Source: Aureimonas sp. Leaf427
GTDB lineage: Bacteria > Pseudomonadota > Alphaproteobacteria > Rhizobiales > Rhizobiaceae
DNA: 64,000 nucleotides
NCBI RefSeq assembly: GCF_001425485.1
Contig: NZ_LMQW01000043.1
Location: forward strand, 165,035 to 229,034
Direction of reading: 5' to 3'
Below are positions 7,907-16,360 of this stretch, in pieces. The notes under the pieces were generated by a model. The model worked only from the letters and a program-made list of their open reading frames with translations, ran no database searches and was not told the origin of the DNA. Every line of letters begins with the position of its first letter. The stretch's first letter is position 1. The position numbers and the translations under genes were made by a program.

Positions 7907-8917
7907 ATGAGGATCTCCCGCACGCCTGTCCCGCTGGCGATCACGCGCCGCGCCGTTCTCGGGGCTCTGGCCGCTTGTGCCGCGGTGCGCCCGGCCCATG
8001 CGCAGGAGATGCGCTTCAGCCATGTCTACGGCGAGACCGTCCTGCCGCGTCCGGCCGAGCGCGTCGTCTCGCTCGGCTTCACCTCGCACGATCCGCTGCT
8101 GGCGCTCGGGCAGCCGCCGATCGCGCTGCGCTACTGGTTCGGCGACGAGCCGAACGGCGTCTGGCCATGGGCACGACCCTATCTGAACGGTGCGGAGCCC
8201 GCTGTGATCTCCGGCGAGATCGCCATGGAAACGGTCGCGGCGCTTCAGCCCGATCTCATCGTCGGCATCGGGTCGGGCATCTCCGAGGCCGAGTACGCGA
8301 TCCTGTCGCAGATCGCGCCGACGCTGATGCAGGAGAAGGACCGGCCGGCCTATGGCACGCCCTGGGACGAGCTGACGCGTCTTCTCGGCCGCGCCCTCGG
8401 CAGGGAGGCCAAGGCCGAAGAGGTCATCGCCGCCACGCGGCGGCAGTTCGCGGAGGCGCGTGCGCGCCATCCCGACTGGGCCGGGCGTACGGCGGCGGCG
8501 GCCTATCATTTCGGCGGCGAGACCGGCGCCTTCGCCCGCACGGACACGCGCGGCGGGTTCCTGGCCGAACTCGGCTTCGCGCCGATGCCGGAGGTCGAGC
8601 GGCTGGCGGGCGACGCCTTCTTCGTCGGACTGTCGCCCGAGGACCTGTCGCCGATCGACGCCGATCTCCTGATCTGGATATCGACCTTCGACGAGGCGCC
8701 CGATCTCGTATCCCTGGCGATGCGCCGGATGCTGAAGGCGCATCGGGAGGGCCGGGAGGTCTTTGCGGGATCGCAGATCGCGGCGGCCTTGTCCTTCGGC
8801 AGCGTCCTGTCGCTGCCCTTCGCCCTGTCGCAGCTGGAAGGCGACATCGCGGCCGCTTTCGACGGCGATCCGGCAACCGTCGTCGCCAGCGCCGAGAAGG
8901 CGGGTCTTTCGCCTTGA
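7907..8917 (+). CDS. Iron(III)/siderophore-type ABC transporter substrate-binding protein
   Basis: A 336-residue periplasmic binding protein of the FecB/FhuD (cluster A-II) family, which captures ferric siderophores, haem or cobalamin. The signal peptide carries a twin-Arg ('ITRRAVLGALAACAAV') before Ala-His-Ala-Gln, so Tat export is possible. Family landmarks are 'RVVSLGFTSHDPLLALG', 'ALQPDLIVGIGSGISEAEY' and 'LSPIDADLLIWISTF'. The ATG at 7907 was chosen because AGGA sits just upstream and it starts the signal peptide; upstream in-frame starts give an implausible N-terminus. First gene of a four-gene import operon. Which chelate it binds is not evident and no TonB receptor gene is nearby. 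Confidence 0.88.
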   Translation: MRISRTPVPLAITRRAVLGALAACAAVRPAHAQEMRFSHVYGETVLPRPAERVVSLGFTSHDPLLALGQPPIALRYWFGDEPNGVWPWARPYLNGAEPAVISGEIAMETVAALQPDLIVGIGSGISEAEYAILSQIAPTLMQEKDRPAYGTPWDELTRLLGRALGREAKAEEVIAATRRQFAEARARHPDWAGRTAAAAYHFGGETGAFARTDTRGGFLAELGFAPMPEVERLAGDAFFVGLSPEDLSPIDADLLIWISTFDEAPDLVSLAMRRMLKAHREGREVFAGSQIAAALSFGSVLSLPFALSQLEGDIAAAFDGDPATVVASAEKAGLSP

Positions 8918-9900
8918 AGGCAGCGATCGGCGCCGCGGCGCTTCTCCTTCTCGCCGCGGTCTCGACATTGGCCCTCGGCGTTCGCAGCGCGGCGCCCCTC
9001 GACATCTGGCGGGCCTTTACGGCGTTCGATCCCGGCGACCCGCTCCATTCGACCATCGTCTCCATCCGTCTGCCGCGCCTCGCCGCCGGCCTCATCGCCG
9101 GCGCGGCGCTCGGCATGGCGGGAACGGTGATGCAGGCCCTGACGCGCAATCCGCTCGCGGACCCCGGTCTTCTCGGCGTCGGTGCGGGCGCGGCCTTTTC
9201 GGTCGTCATCGGGTCGCTTCTTCTCGGCGAAGCCGACAGCGGCACCGTCACCGCGCTCGCCTTTCCCGGCGCCGCCGTGGCCGCGCTGCTCGCCTTCGCG
9301 CTCGGCGGCGGCTTTCGCGGCGATGTGGGGCCGGTTCGGCTGACGCTGGCGGGCGCCGCGCTCAACGCGCTGCTTCTGTCGCTCGTCTCGGCCGTGGTCC
9401 TGACGCGCAGCGACAGTCTCGACGTCTTCCGCTTCTGGGTGACGGGATCGCTCGCGCAGGCCGGCGAACGACCGCTGATCGGCATGGGGCTCGTCGTTGT
9501 CGCCGCGACCGCCTTCGCCTGGGTGGCGGCTCCCGCGATCGAGACGCTGTCGCTCGGCACCACCCTTGCCAGGGGACTGGGAACGCGGCTCGTGCGGGCG
9601 CAGGTCGCCTCGCTCCTCGTGGTCACGCTCCTGACGGGCGCCGCCGTTTCCGTGGCCGGGCCGATCGCGTTTCTCGGCCTGATGGTGCCGCCGCTCGCCC
9701 GGCGTCTCGCCGGCCACGGCCTGCGGGCGGGGCTCCTGGCCTCGGCGGCGATCGGGGCCTCGATCCTTCTCCTCGCGGATACGGCGGGCCGCCTCGTTCT
9801 GGCGCCGAGCGAGGTGCGCGTCGGCGTGATGACGGCGCTCGTCGGCGGGCCGGTCTTCATCGGCATCGCGCGCCGGCTGCAGGGCGGGCGCCACGGATGA
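8914..9900 (+). CDS. FecCD-family ABC transporter permease (first)
   Basis: A 328-residue polytopic permease for iron-chelate uptake. Hallmarks are 'RLPRLAAGLIAGAALGMAG', 'MQALTRNPLADPGLLGVGAG' and 'GPIAFLGLMVPPLARRLAG', with about nine to ten hydrophobic segments. No ATG is available near the conserved N-terminus; a TTG overlapping the upstream stop (TTGA, 8914-8917) gives the expected length and implies translational coupling. It pairs with the second permease to form the membrane channel. Confidence 0.9.
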   Translation: MKAAIGAAALLLLAAVSTLALGVRSAAPLDIWRAFTAFDPGDPLHSTIVSIRLPRLAAGLIAGAALGMAGTVMQALTRNPLADPGLLGVGAGAAFSVVIGSLLLGEADSGTVTALAFPGAAVAALLAFALGGGFRGDVGPVRLTLAGAALNALLLSLVSAVVLTRSDSLDVFRFWVTGSLAQAGERPLIGMGLVVVAATAFAWVAAPAIETLSLGTTLARGLGTRLVRAQVASLLVVTLLTGAAVSVAGPIAFLGLMVPPLARRLAGHGLRAGLLASAAIGASILLLADTAGRLVLAPSEVRVGVMTALVGGPVFIGIARRLQGGRHG

Positions 9901-10877
9901 AGCGCGGGGGCGTTACTCTGGCCGTGCTGCTGATCGCGGCCGTGCTCGCGGCGCTGATGATCGGCGAGGTCCTGATCGGCCCGGCCGATCTCTGGCGCGG
10001 CCTCTGGGCCGGCGAGGGACCGGGGAGCCTGACCCTGCGCGTCATCCGGGGGCCGCGCGTCGCGAGCGCCGTCGGGGTCGGTGCGCTGCTCGGCCTCTCC
10101 GGCGCGGTGCTGCAGTCGCTCTTGCGAAACCCGCTCGCCGCGCCCGACATTCTCGGCTTCAATGCGGGCGCGGGCTTAGCCGTGGTCGCAGCGCTCGCCT
10201 TCGGGATCGTCGCGCCGGCGCCTCTTCTGGCCGCGGCCGGCGGTATCGCCGCAGCGCTTCTGATGGCGGCGCTCGCCTATCGACCGGGCCATGCGACCTC
10301 GACGCTGACGCTGATTCTCGTCGGCCTCGGCGTCGGCTTCTCCGCTGGCGCGATCGGTGCCTTCCTGCTGCTTGCTTTGCCGACGACGCAAGCGGCCGAA
10401 GCGCAGCGCTGGCTTTCCGGATCGCTCGCGGCGCGGACCTGGGCGCATGCGGCCGAGGTCTGGCTGCTCGGCGCAGGTCTGACGCTTCTTCTCGCCGTGC
10501 AGATTCCTGCGCTGAAGCTTCTGGAACTCGGGGCCGATCTCGCCGCCGGGCTCGGCCTTCGCGTGGAGCGCGCGCGCTGGGGTCTCGTCGGGACGGCGGT
10601 TCTGCTGGCTGCGGCGGCGGTCGCGATCGCGGGACCGGTGCCCTTCGTGGCGCTGATGGCCGCGCCGCTCGGCATCGCGTTGACGGGCGCGCGGGAGCCT
10701 GCCGGCCGGCTCGCCGCCGCGGCCGGCGCCGGAGCGCTGGTCACGGTTCTGTCCGACCTGGCCGCCCGCGCGGCGATCCCCGGCCTTCAGCTTCCCATCG
10801 GCGTGATGACGGGTCTTCTCGGCGCGCCCTACCTCTTGTGGCGCCTGTCGCGCGAGATGGAGAAAGGCGAGCTGTGA
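9897..10877 (+). CDS. FecCD-family ABC transporter permease (second)
   Basis: A 326-residue permease, partner of the preceding one. It begins at an ATG overlapping the previous stop (ATGA). It shows 'VIRGPRVASAVGVGALLGLS', 'LQSLLRNPLAAPDILGFNAG' and 'GPVPFVALMAAPLGIAL', the second copy of the FecCD pattern. About nine or ten hydrophobic helices fill the sequence. Having two separate half-channel genes resembles FecC/FecD and FepD/FepG arrangements. Confidence 0.9.
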   Translation: MKRGGVTLAVLLIAAVLAALMIGEVLIGPADLWRGLWAGEGPGSLTLRVIRGPRVASAVGVGALLGLSGAVLQSLLRNPLAAPDILGFNAGAGLAVVAALAFGIVAPAPLLAAAGGIAAALLMAALAYRPGHATSTLTLILVGLGVGFSAGAIGAFLLLALPTTQAAEAQRWLSGSLAARTWAHAAEVWLLGAGLTLLLAVQIPALKLLELGADLAAGLGLRVERARWGLVGTAVLLAAAAVAIAGPVPFVALMAAPLGIALTGAREPAGRLAAAAGAGALVTVLSDLAARAAIPGLQLPIGVMTGLLGAPYLLWRLSREMEKGEL

Positions 10878-11653
10878 GCGACTTCCTTCTGCGGGCCGAG
10901 GGCCTCGGCATCGGCTATCGCGACCGCCGCGTGATCGACGACCTGACGCTGGACCTGCCGGCCGGCCGCGTGACGGCGCTGCTCGGCCCGAACGGCTGCG
11001 GCAAGTCCACGCTGCTGCGCACCTTCGCCCGGCTCATCGGGCCGCAGGCCGGGCGCGTGACGCTGGGCGGCACCGATGTCCACGCACAGGACACGAGAGC
11101 GCTCGCGCGAAAGCTCGCGATCCTGCCGCAATCGCCGCTGGCGCCCGGCGGCATCACGGTGCGCGAGCTCGTGCATCGCGGGCGGGCGCCCTGGCGCGGC
11201 TTCCTGTCGGCCTGGACGACAGCGGACGAGGCGGCCTGCGCCCGCGCGCTGGAGGCGGTCGGCATGGGCGATCTGGCGGAGCGGCCGCTGGACGAGCTGT
11301 CGGGCGGGCAGCGCCAGCGCGCCTGGATCGCGCTCGCGCTCGCGCAGGAGACGGGGCTGCTGCTGCTCGACGAGCCGACGACTTGGCTGGATCTGCCGCA
11401 CCAGATCGAGGTCCTGTCGCTGCTCCGGCGCCGAAACCAGGAGATCGGAACGACCGTGATCAGCGTGCTCCACGATCTCAATCTCGCGGCACGCTTTTCC
11501 GATCACCTCGTCCTCATGGGTCCGAGGGGACTGGTCGCCACGGGCAAGCCGGCGGAGGTCGTCACGCCCGACCATCTCCTGGCCGCCTTCGGCCTTTCCG
11601 CCATGGTCATGCCGGACCCCGTCACGGGCTCTCCGATGGTCATTCCGCTGTAG
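10874..11653 (+). CDS. Iron-chelate ABC transporter ATP-binding protein (FecE type)
   Basis: A 259-residue ABC ATPase that powers the two preceding permeases. Walker A 'GPNGCGKST' (about residues 36-44), signature '[10 protein letters not shown]', Walker B 'LLLLDEPTTWLD' and the switch His in 'SVLHDLN' are all present. 'TTWLD' in place of 'TNHLD' is typical of the iron-siderophore subfamily. Translation starts at a GTG overlapping the upstream stop (GTGA). Last gene of the operon. Confidence 0.92.
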   Translation: MSDFLLRAEGLGIGYRDRRVIDDLTLDLPAGRVTALLGPNGCGKSTLLRTFARLIGPQAGRVTLGGTDVHAQDTRALARKLAILPQSPLAPGGITVRELVHRGRAPWRGFLSAWTTADEAACARALEAVGMGDLAERPLDELSGGQRQRAWIALALAQETGLLLLDEPTTWLDLPHQIEVLSLLRRRNQEIGTTVISVLHDLNLAARFSDHLVLMGPRGLVATGKPAEVVTPDHLLAAFGLSAMVMPDPVTGSPMVIPL

Positions 11654-11759
11654 AGACAGGCGCCGGGCGGCCAAGTCGGCCACCCGCGGGCGTGCTTGTG
11701 CGGCAGCCGATGGCGGGACAGCGCGAATCGTCGGCCCCGGGCCGACGTCGAACGCGAAA

Positions 11760-11790
11760 AGGCGCCCTTCACATCAGGTGAAGGGCGCCT
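11760..11790 (-). terminator. Intrinsic terminator of the small minus-strand gene
   Basis: A perfect 13-base stem (arms 11760-11772 and 11778-11790, loop ATCAG). Read on the minus strand it is followed by TTTTCGCG, a terminator-like end for the small gene that stops at 11848. It may also stop read-through from the iron transporter operon on the plus strand. Confidence 0.7.
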
Positions 11791-11847
11791 CGTCATATCG
11801 ATCGTGGCATAGAAAACGAGCGGAGCCAGCGGCGCCGCCCGCCCGTA

Positions 11848-12117
11848 TCAGCCGAAGCTTGCGAAGGACGGCGTGCTCGGGGAGACGCTCATCTCGGCGG
11901 CCTGGATCGTGGGAACGTTCGGGATCTGTGCCGGCGAAGGCTCGGACCCGTTGTCGATGTCGCCGGCCATCTTCCGCCAGGCGGCTTCGGAACGGAGCGA
12001 GCGCTCGCGGACATTCTGCAGGGTCGCGGAGGCCGCGATCTTGCTGCATTCGGCGGCCTGATCGAGATAGAACGCGATCTTGGCGGAGGGAGCGGACTTC
12101 GAGGAGATGATCATCAT
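11848..12117 (-). CDS. Small conserved hypothetical protein
   Basis: An 89-residue protein of unknown function. The core 'FYLDQAAECSKIAASATLQN' followed by 'VRERSLRSEAAWRKMAGDID' resembles a family of short helical proteins frequent in Rhizobiales that carry an 'AAEC..A..A....VRER.LRSE.AW..MA' pattern. The start is one of two adjacent ATGs (12117 or 12114); GGAG lies 5-8 bases upstream. An earlier ATG (12156) has no ribosome site. The C-terminal third is Pro/Ser-rich and likely disordered. It ends at a strong terminator, so it is probably monocistronic. Confidence 0.65.
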   Translation of the reverse strand: MMIISSKSAPSAKIAFYLDQAAECSKIAASATLQNVRERSLRSEAAWRKMAGDIDNGSEPSPAQIPNVPTIQAAEMSVSPSTPSFASFG

Positions 12118-12264
12118 ATCTCCGTTATAGGGCATCGATGATGAAAGTCGCGCCACAATCGTCGCAGCCGGCTTCTTTCTTCATTTCTTCTCAAGATTTC
12201 ACGTTCGGCAGATTTTTACCGGCCCGCTCTTTGCGAGATATTTCCTCCGATGCCGGAGCATCGG

Positions 12265-13428
12265 TTATTTTCCCGACATCTGCTGGAGATCGACCGGATT
12301 TCCGCCGATCCAGACGCCCTTCAACGCCGGCACCTCGTTGATCCACACCATGTCGGCGCGGCTGCCGGGGCGAAACTGTCCGTGACGTTCGGAGAGGCCG
12401 AGGAATTCGGCGGGATAGAGCGAGCACATGCGCAGGGCTTCTTCCAGCGGAACGCCGAGCATCCGCACGAGGTAGTGCAGCGCGCCGATCATGGTGAGAT
12501 CGGAGCCCGCCAGCGTTCCGTCCGCGAGCGTCAGGCGGCCGTTCTGCCGCGTGGCCACGCGCCCGCCGAGTTCGAACCGATCCTCGCTGGAGCCGACGGT
12601 CGGCATGGCGTCGGTGACGGCGACGAGCTTGCGCTTCCCGCTCTTGGCTCTAAGCGCGGCGCCGAGCGCGGCGGGATGGACGTGGAACCCGTCCGGGATG
12701 AAGCCGCACCAGACCTCTTGGCTCGCCAGCGCCGCGCCGACGAGGCCGGGGCTGCGGTGATTCATCTGGCTCATGGCGTTGAAGAGGTGCGTCACGCAGC
12801 TCGCGCCCGCCGCGAAGGCGGCGGTGGCGGTCTCGAAATCGGTGTCGGAATGGCCGAGCGAGACGCGGATGCCGGCCTCGGACAGCGCGGATATCTGGGC
12901 GTTCGACACGCTTTCGGGCGCGACGGTGAGGAGGAGCGGGCGAAGCGTCGTGGCGAGAAGCGCCTCCAGGTCGCTCGCCTCCATCCGACGGATCAACGCG
13001 GGATCGTGGGCGCCCTTGCGCGCGACCGATAGGAAGGGGCCTTCGACATGGATGCCTATGCAGCCGGGCACGCCGGCGGAGACCGCGGCGGCGGCGGCCT
13101 CGATGGCGGCGAAGGTGATCTCCGGCCGGTCTGTGATGACGGTGGGCAGAAGGGCGGTCGAGCCGTAGCGGGCATGTGCCGCGCAGATACGCCGGATGCC
13201 CTCGACGGTCGGCTCTTCGTTGAGGAGCACGCCGCCTCCGCCGTTCACCTGGATGTCGACGAAGCCGGGCGCGAGGAGGCCGCCGTCGAGACTGCGGCGC
13301 TCGATCGACGACGGCAGCGCAGCCTCGGAGACGATCTCCGCGACCTGTCCGTCCTCGACGACGAGCGCCTGGCCGGATCGGCTGGTGTGCCCGTCGAAAA
13401 TATCGGCTCCCACATAGGCGATGCGCAT
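12265..13428 (-). CDS. nagA: N-acetylglucosamine-6-phosphate deacetylase
   Basis: A 387-residue amidohydrolase that converts GlcNAc-6-phosphate to glucosamine-6-phosphate and acetate in the cytosol. Family signatures in order: 'LLAPGFVDIQVNGGGG', 'HVEGPFLS' with downstream 'KGAHD' (metal-binding Glu), 'SLGHSDTDFETA', 'THLFNAMSQMNHR' and 'AVTDAMP' (catalytic Asp). Length is normal. The ATG touches the stop of the upstream SIS-domain gene (TGATG-type junction), so it is the last gene of a four-gene operon with kinase, regulator and deaminase. Confidence 0.95.
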   Translation of the reverse strand: MRIAYVGADIFDGHTSRSGQALVVEDGQVAEIVSEAALPSSIERRSLDGGLLAPGFVDIQVNGGGGVLLNEEPTVEGIRRICAAHARYGSTALLPTVITDRPEITFAAIEAAAAAVSAGVPGCIGIHVEGPFLSVARKGAHDPALIRRMEASDLEALLATTLRPLLLTVAPESVSNAQISALSEAGIRVSLGHSDTDFETATAAFAAGASCVTHLFNAMSQMNHRSPGLVGAALASQEVWCGFIPDGFHVHPAALGAALRAKSGKRKLVAVTDAMPTVGSSEDRFELGGRVATRQNGRLTLADGTLAGSDLTMIGALHYLVRMLGVPLEEALRMCSLYPAEFLGLSERHGQFRPGSRADMVWINEVPALKGVWIGGNPVDLQQMSGK

Positions 13429-14459
13429 CAGACCGTCTCCGTCACCTTCTTCAGACCGCGCGGCACGTCCGGGTTCTGGCCGCGCGCCCGCGCCACCGTC
13501 TCCACGAAGCGGTAGAAGGAGACCAGCATGGAGAGGGGCTCGGTCAAGGCGTGGCCCGTGGCGACATGCGGCAGGCGGACGCCCGATCCGGCTTCGCCGA
13601 CCGTGAAGAGCGCAGCGCCCGAGGCCGAGACGCGGGCGCAGATCTCGGAGAGGCCGGGCCGGGCGGCGTCGTCCGGCACGAAGGCGAGAATGGGGAAGCC
13701 GTTTTCGACGAGCGAGACCGGACCGTGCAGCACTTCCGCGCCCGAATAGGCCTCGGCATGGAGGACGGAGGTCTCCTTCAGCTTCAGCGCCGCTTCGCAG
13801 GCGACCGCGAAGCCGGGGCCCCGGCCGAGCGAAAAGAGTGACTTGGCTCGAACGCAGTTGTCGAGCGCCGGCGACCAGTCCTGTTCGAGCGCTTGCTCCA
13901 ACTGGTCCGGAAGAGCGTCGAGCGCGCCGGAGAGGCTCGCGTCCTCGGTTCGGGCCGCGAGGATCGCGAGGGCGGCGACGACGGACGTGACGAAGCTCTT
14001 CGTCGCCGCGACGCTGCGCTCGGGCCCCGCATGGAGCGGCAGACGCCAGGCGGCCGCCTCCAGAAGCGGGGAGCCCTCGACGTTTCCGATGGCGATCGTC
14101 TCGGCGCCGCCGGCGCGGGCGGCGGCGAGGAGAGCCACGATATCGGGGCTCTTGCCCGACTGGGAGACGGCGAGCGCGGCCTGACCGCCGAGCGCCAGCT
14201 TGGTGCCGTAGACCGAGACCACGCTCGGCCCCAGCGAGGCGACGGGACGGCCCGTCATGATCTCGCAGGCATATTTGAAATAGGTGGCGGCATGGTCGGA
14301 GGAGCCGCGCGCGATCGTGACGACGACGGCGGGATCGAGGTCGCGCAGGCGCGCGCCGATCCGCGCGGCCTCCGTGCCGGACTGGCGCTGGAACCGCCGG
14401 ATCGCGTCGGGAATCTCGTCGATCTCCCGTCGCATGATGCTGGATTCGGTCACGATCAT
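13428..14459 (-). CDS. SIS-domain glucosamine-6-phosphate deaminase/isomerase (NagB-II/AgaS-like)
   Basis: A 343-residue protein with two SIS domains and no glutaminase domain, resembling the isomerase half of GlmS. 'IARGSSDHAATYFKYACE' and 'AVSQSGKSPDIVALL' form the first sugar-phosphate site, 'GPERSVAATKSFV' is highly typical of NagB-II, and 'LGRGPGFAVACEAALKLKET' with 'AYSGAEVLHGP' belongs to the second. Lying between a GntR gene and nagA, it most likely deaminates glucosamine-6-phosphate to fructose-6-phosphate and ammonia, replacing the unrelated classical NagB. A galactosamine-specific role is possible. Confidence 0.88.
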   Translation of the reverse strand: MIVTESSIMRREIDEIPDAIRRFQRQSGTEAARIGARLRDLDPAVVVTIARGSSDHAATYFKYACEIMTGRPVASLGPSVVSVYGTKLALGGQAALAVSQSGKSPDIVALLAAARAGGAETIAIGNVEGSPLLEAAAWRLPLHAGPERSVAATKSFVTSVVAALAILAARTEDASLSGALDALPDQLEQALEQDWSPALDNCVRAKSLFSLGRGPGFAVACEAALKLKETSVLHAEAYSGAEVLHGPVSLVENGFPILAFVPDDAARPGLSEICARVSASGAALFTVGEAGSGVRLPHVATGHALTEPLSMLVSFYRFVETVARARGQNPDVPRGLKKVTETV

Positions 14460-15208
14460 ATCCGTTCGCTGAGATTGAGTTCGGCGACGAAGTCGTAGGC
14501 GTCGCCGCGATAATAGGACTGCGTCAGTTCCACCGGGCGACTCTGCGCATCGAAGGCGACGCGGATGATGGAGAGCGCCGCCGATCCCGGATCGAGGCCG
14601 AGAAGAGCCGCCTCGGCGGGTTTCAGATTTTCCGCCGTCAGCCGCTGGAGGGCGCGGACGGGCTTTCGCCCGGCCGCCTCCATCGCGGCATAGAGCGAAG
14701 CGCCGACGAGGTCCGGGTTCGGCAGGATGGAGGCGGGCACGCAGGCCCGCTCCACCGCCATCGGCATGCCGTCGGCGCGGCGCAGGCGGTGGAACCGGGC
14801 GACCTCGACGCCGGGCGAGAGGGCGAGCTGCATCGCCTCGGCGGGCGTGACCCGATCGAGCCCGCGCATCAGCCAGTCCGACGTCGTCTGGCGGCCGCGC
14901 GTGCGCATGTCCTCGGTGAAGGAGGTGAGGTGCGACAGACCCTGCTGCACCTTCCGCTCGCGGGCGGCGATGAACGTGCCCGAGCCCTGCCGTTGCTCAA
15001 CGACGCCTTCGCCGGCAAGGCCGAGCATCGCCTTGCGGACGGTGACGCGGGAAATGCCCATTTCCTCCGCAAGATCGCGCTCGGAGGGGAGCGCATCGGC
15101 GGGTTTCAGGCGGCCGGTCTCGACGGCATCGCGAATTAGCGTCTGGAGCTTCAGATAGAGCGGGCCATCGCCGCGCGGCAGTGAGCCGGGGCCGAAGACG
15201 CCGCTCAT
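14456..15208 (-). CDS. GntR-family (HutC/UTRA) transcriptional regulator of amino-sugar genes
   Basis: A 250-residue regulator with an N-terminal winged helix ('LPSERDLAEEMGISRVTVRK', about residues 42-61) and a C-terminal UTRA ligand domain ('RPVELTQSYYRGDAYDFVAE'). This NagR/DasR-type architecture senses GlcN-6-P or GlcNAc-6-P and represses the pathway. The start overlaps the stop of the upstream kinase gene (ATGA), and the stop overlaps the next gene's start. Local control of both divergent transcripts at 16093-16360 is inferred from position. Confidence 0.9.
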   Translation of the reverse strand: MSGVFGPGSLPRGDGPLYLKLQTLIRDAVETGRLKPADALPSERDLAEEMGISRVTVRKAMLGLAGEGVVEQRQGSGTFIAARERKVQQGLSHLTSFTEDMRTRGRQTTSDWLMRGLDRVTPAEAMQLALSPGVEVARFHRLRRADGMPMAVERACVPASILPNPDLVGASLYAAMEAAGRKPVRALQRLTAENLKPAEAALLGLDPGSAALSIIRVAFDAQSRPVELTQSYYRGDAYDFVAELNLSERI

Positions 15209-16092
15209 CGTGCGCCCTGCCGGGCGGCGAAGACCGCGCGGGCGAGATCGAGGCCGCCCTCCATCGCATCGCCCAAAGGCTCGACGATCCGCCGGCCGAG
15301 ATGGGGCGAGAGGCGCGGCCGGTAGCGCGGCGCCAGGCCGCCGAGAAGCGCGAGGGCGGGCGCGCCGAGATCGAGGGCCCGCTGCAGCATCGGTTCGATC
15401 GCGGCCAGGGATTCCTCGATCAGCCGGTTCGCGGTGGCGTCGCCGGCATCGGCATGGTCCCAGACGAGAGGAGCGAATCGCCCGAAGTCGCGGGGCAGGG
15501 CGGTGCTCGCGAACTCCACGATGGCCGGGGCCGAACCGGAGAATTCGCCGAGCACGGCCTCGCACAATCCCTCGCGCGGCAGGACGCCGTCGAGGGCGAG
15601 GAGGGCCGCCGCGAGGGCCCGGCGACCGAGATCGGCGCCGCTGCCCTGGTCGGACACGAGCATGCCCCAGCCGCCGAGAAGCGTGACGGCATCGCCCACG
15701 CGGACCGCGTAGGCCGAGCCCGTGCCGAGGATCGCGATGGCGCCGTCGCCACCGCCGAAGGCCCCGCGACAGGCCGTCACCGCATCCGTTTCCAAACCAT
15801 AGGCCGCAAAGGGCAGTCCGCCCGCGCAGAAGGCTTCGGCCACCGACGTCACGTTCGCGCCGGCAAGGCCGAGGCCGGCATAGCATTGCGGCAGGGCCTC
15901 GGCTCCGAGCCCGCCTTCGCGAAGGACACGCTGCACCGTCGCCACGATCGTCGCGGTCGCGGCTTCGACGCCGGCGAAGACATTGGCGGTTCCGCCCTCG
16001 GCTTCGCCGACCAGCGTTCCGTCGGCATGGCGGATGCGGACGCGGCACTTGGTCCCGCCGCCATCGACCCCCACGAGGAAAACATTCGACAT
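15205..16092 (-). CDS. BadF/BadG-family amino-sugar kinase (glucosamine/N-acetylglucosamine kinase)
   Basis: A 295-residue ASKHA-fold kinase. The phosphate-1 motif 'VGVDGGGTKCRVRI' is at residues 7-20; 'AILGTGSAYAVR' and 'SDQGSGADLGRRAL' are further ATP-site motifs shared with the glucosamine kinase GspK and related GlcNAc kinases. It should phosphorylate the incoming sugar at C6. The ATG at 16092 was chosen because the family N-terminus begins there; the in-frame extension to 16317 crosses the promoter region. First gene of the minus-strand operon. MurNAc is a possible additional substrate, given the MurQ-like gene opposite. Confidence 0.88.
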   Translation of the reverse strand: MSNVFLVGVDGGGTKCRVRIRHADGTLVGEAEGGTANVFAGVEAATATIVATVQRVLREGGLGAEALPQCYAGLGLAGANVTSVAEAFCAGGLPFAAYGLETDAVTACRGAFGGGDGAIAILGTGSAYAVRVGDAVTLLGGWGMLVSDQGSGADLGRRALAAALLALDGVLPREGLCEAVLGEFSGSAPAIVEFASTALPRDFGRFAPLVWDHADAGDATANRLIEESLAAIEPMLQRALDLGAPALALLGGLAPRYRPRLSPHLGRRIVEPLGDAMEGGLDLARAVFAARQGAR

Positions 16093-16360
16093 AGCGACGT
16101 CCGCGGTTTCTATAAGCCCAAAACAATACCACATGAGCGCGAGATGCGTACATGCTTTTCGGCGCTGAGCGGCGCATGCAAAGTTTAACGACCGTTTAGC
16201 CCTCGAAACAATGGGTTTCGAAAGGATGGTCCGAAAAATCGTTATTTTGATGCTCGATTTTTTTGCACTGCAGAAATTGTTGAAAAAAACTTCAACGGAC
16301 CGCTGGACGAATGGCATTAGGGTGGTAACACTATTGGACGAGTGAAGCCGGGAGCGCGAT
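16093..16360. promoter_or_regulatory. Divergent promoter region between kinase operon and MurQ-like operon
   Basis: A 268-base, unusually AT-rich gap controlling both transcripts. Possible regulator sites are GTGGTATT-type half-sites on opposite strands (16125-16132 reversed; 16322-16327), the inverted repeat GTTGAA-AAAAAC-TTCAAC (16279-16296), and a partly symmetric TTTAACGACCGTTTAG stretch near 16184-16199. Clear -35/-10 pairs could not be chosen with confidence. The GntR protein encoded nearby is the natural candidate binder. Confidence 0.5.
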
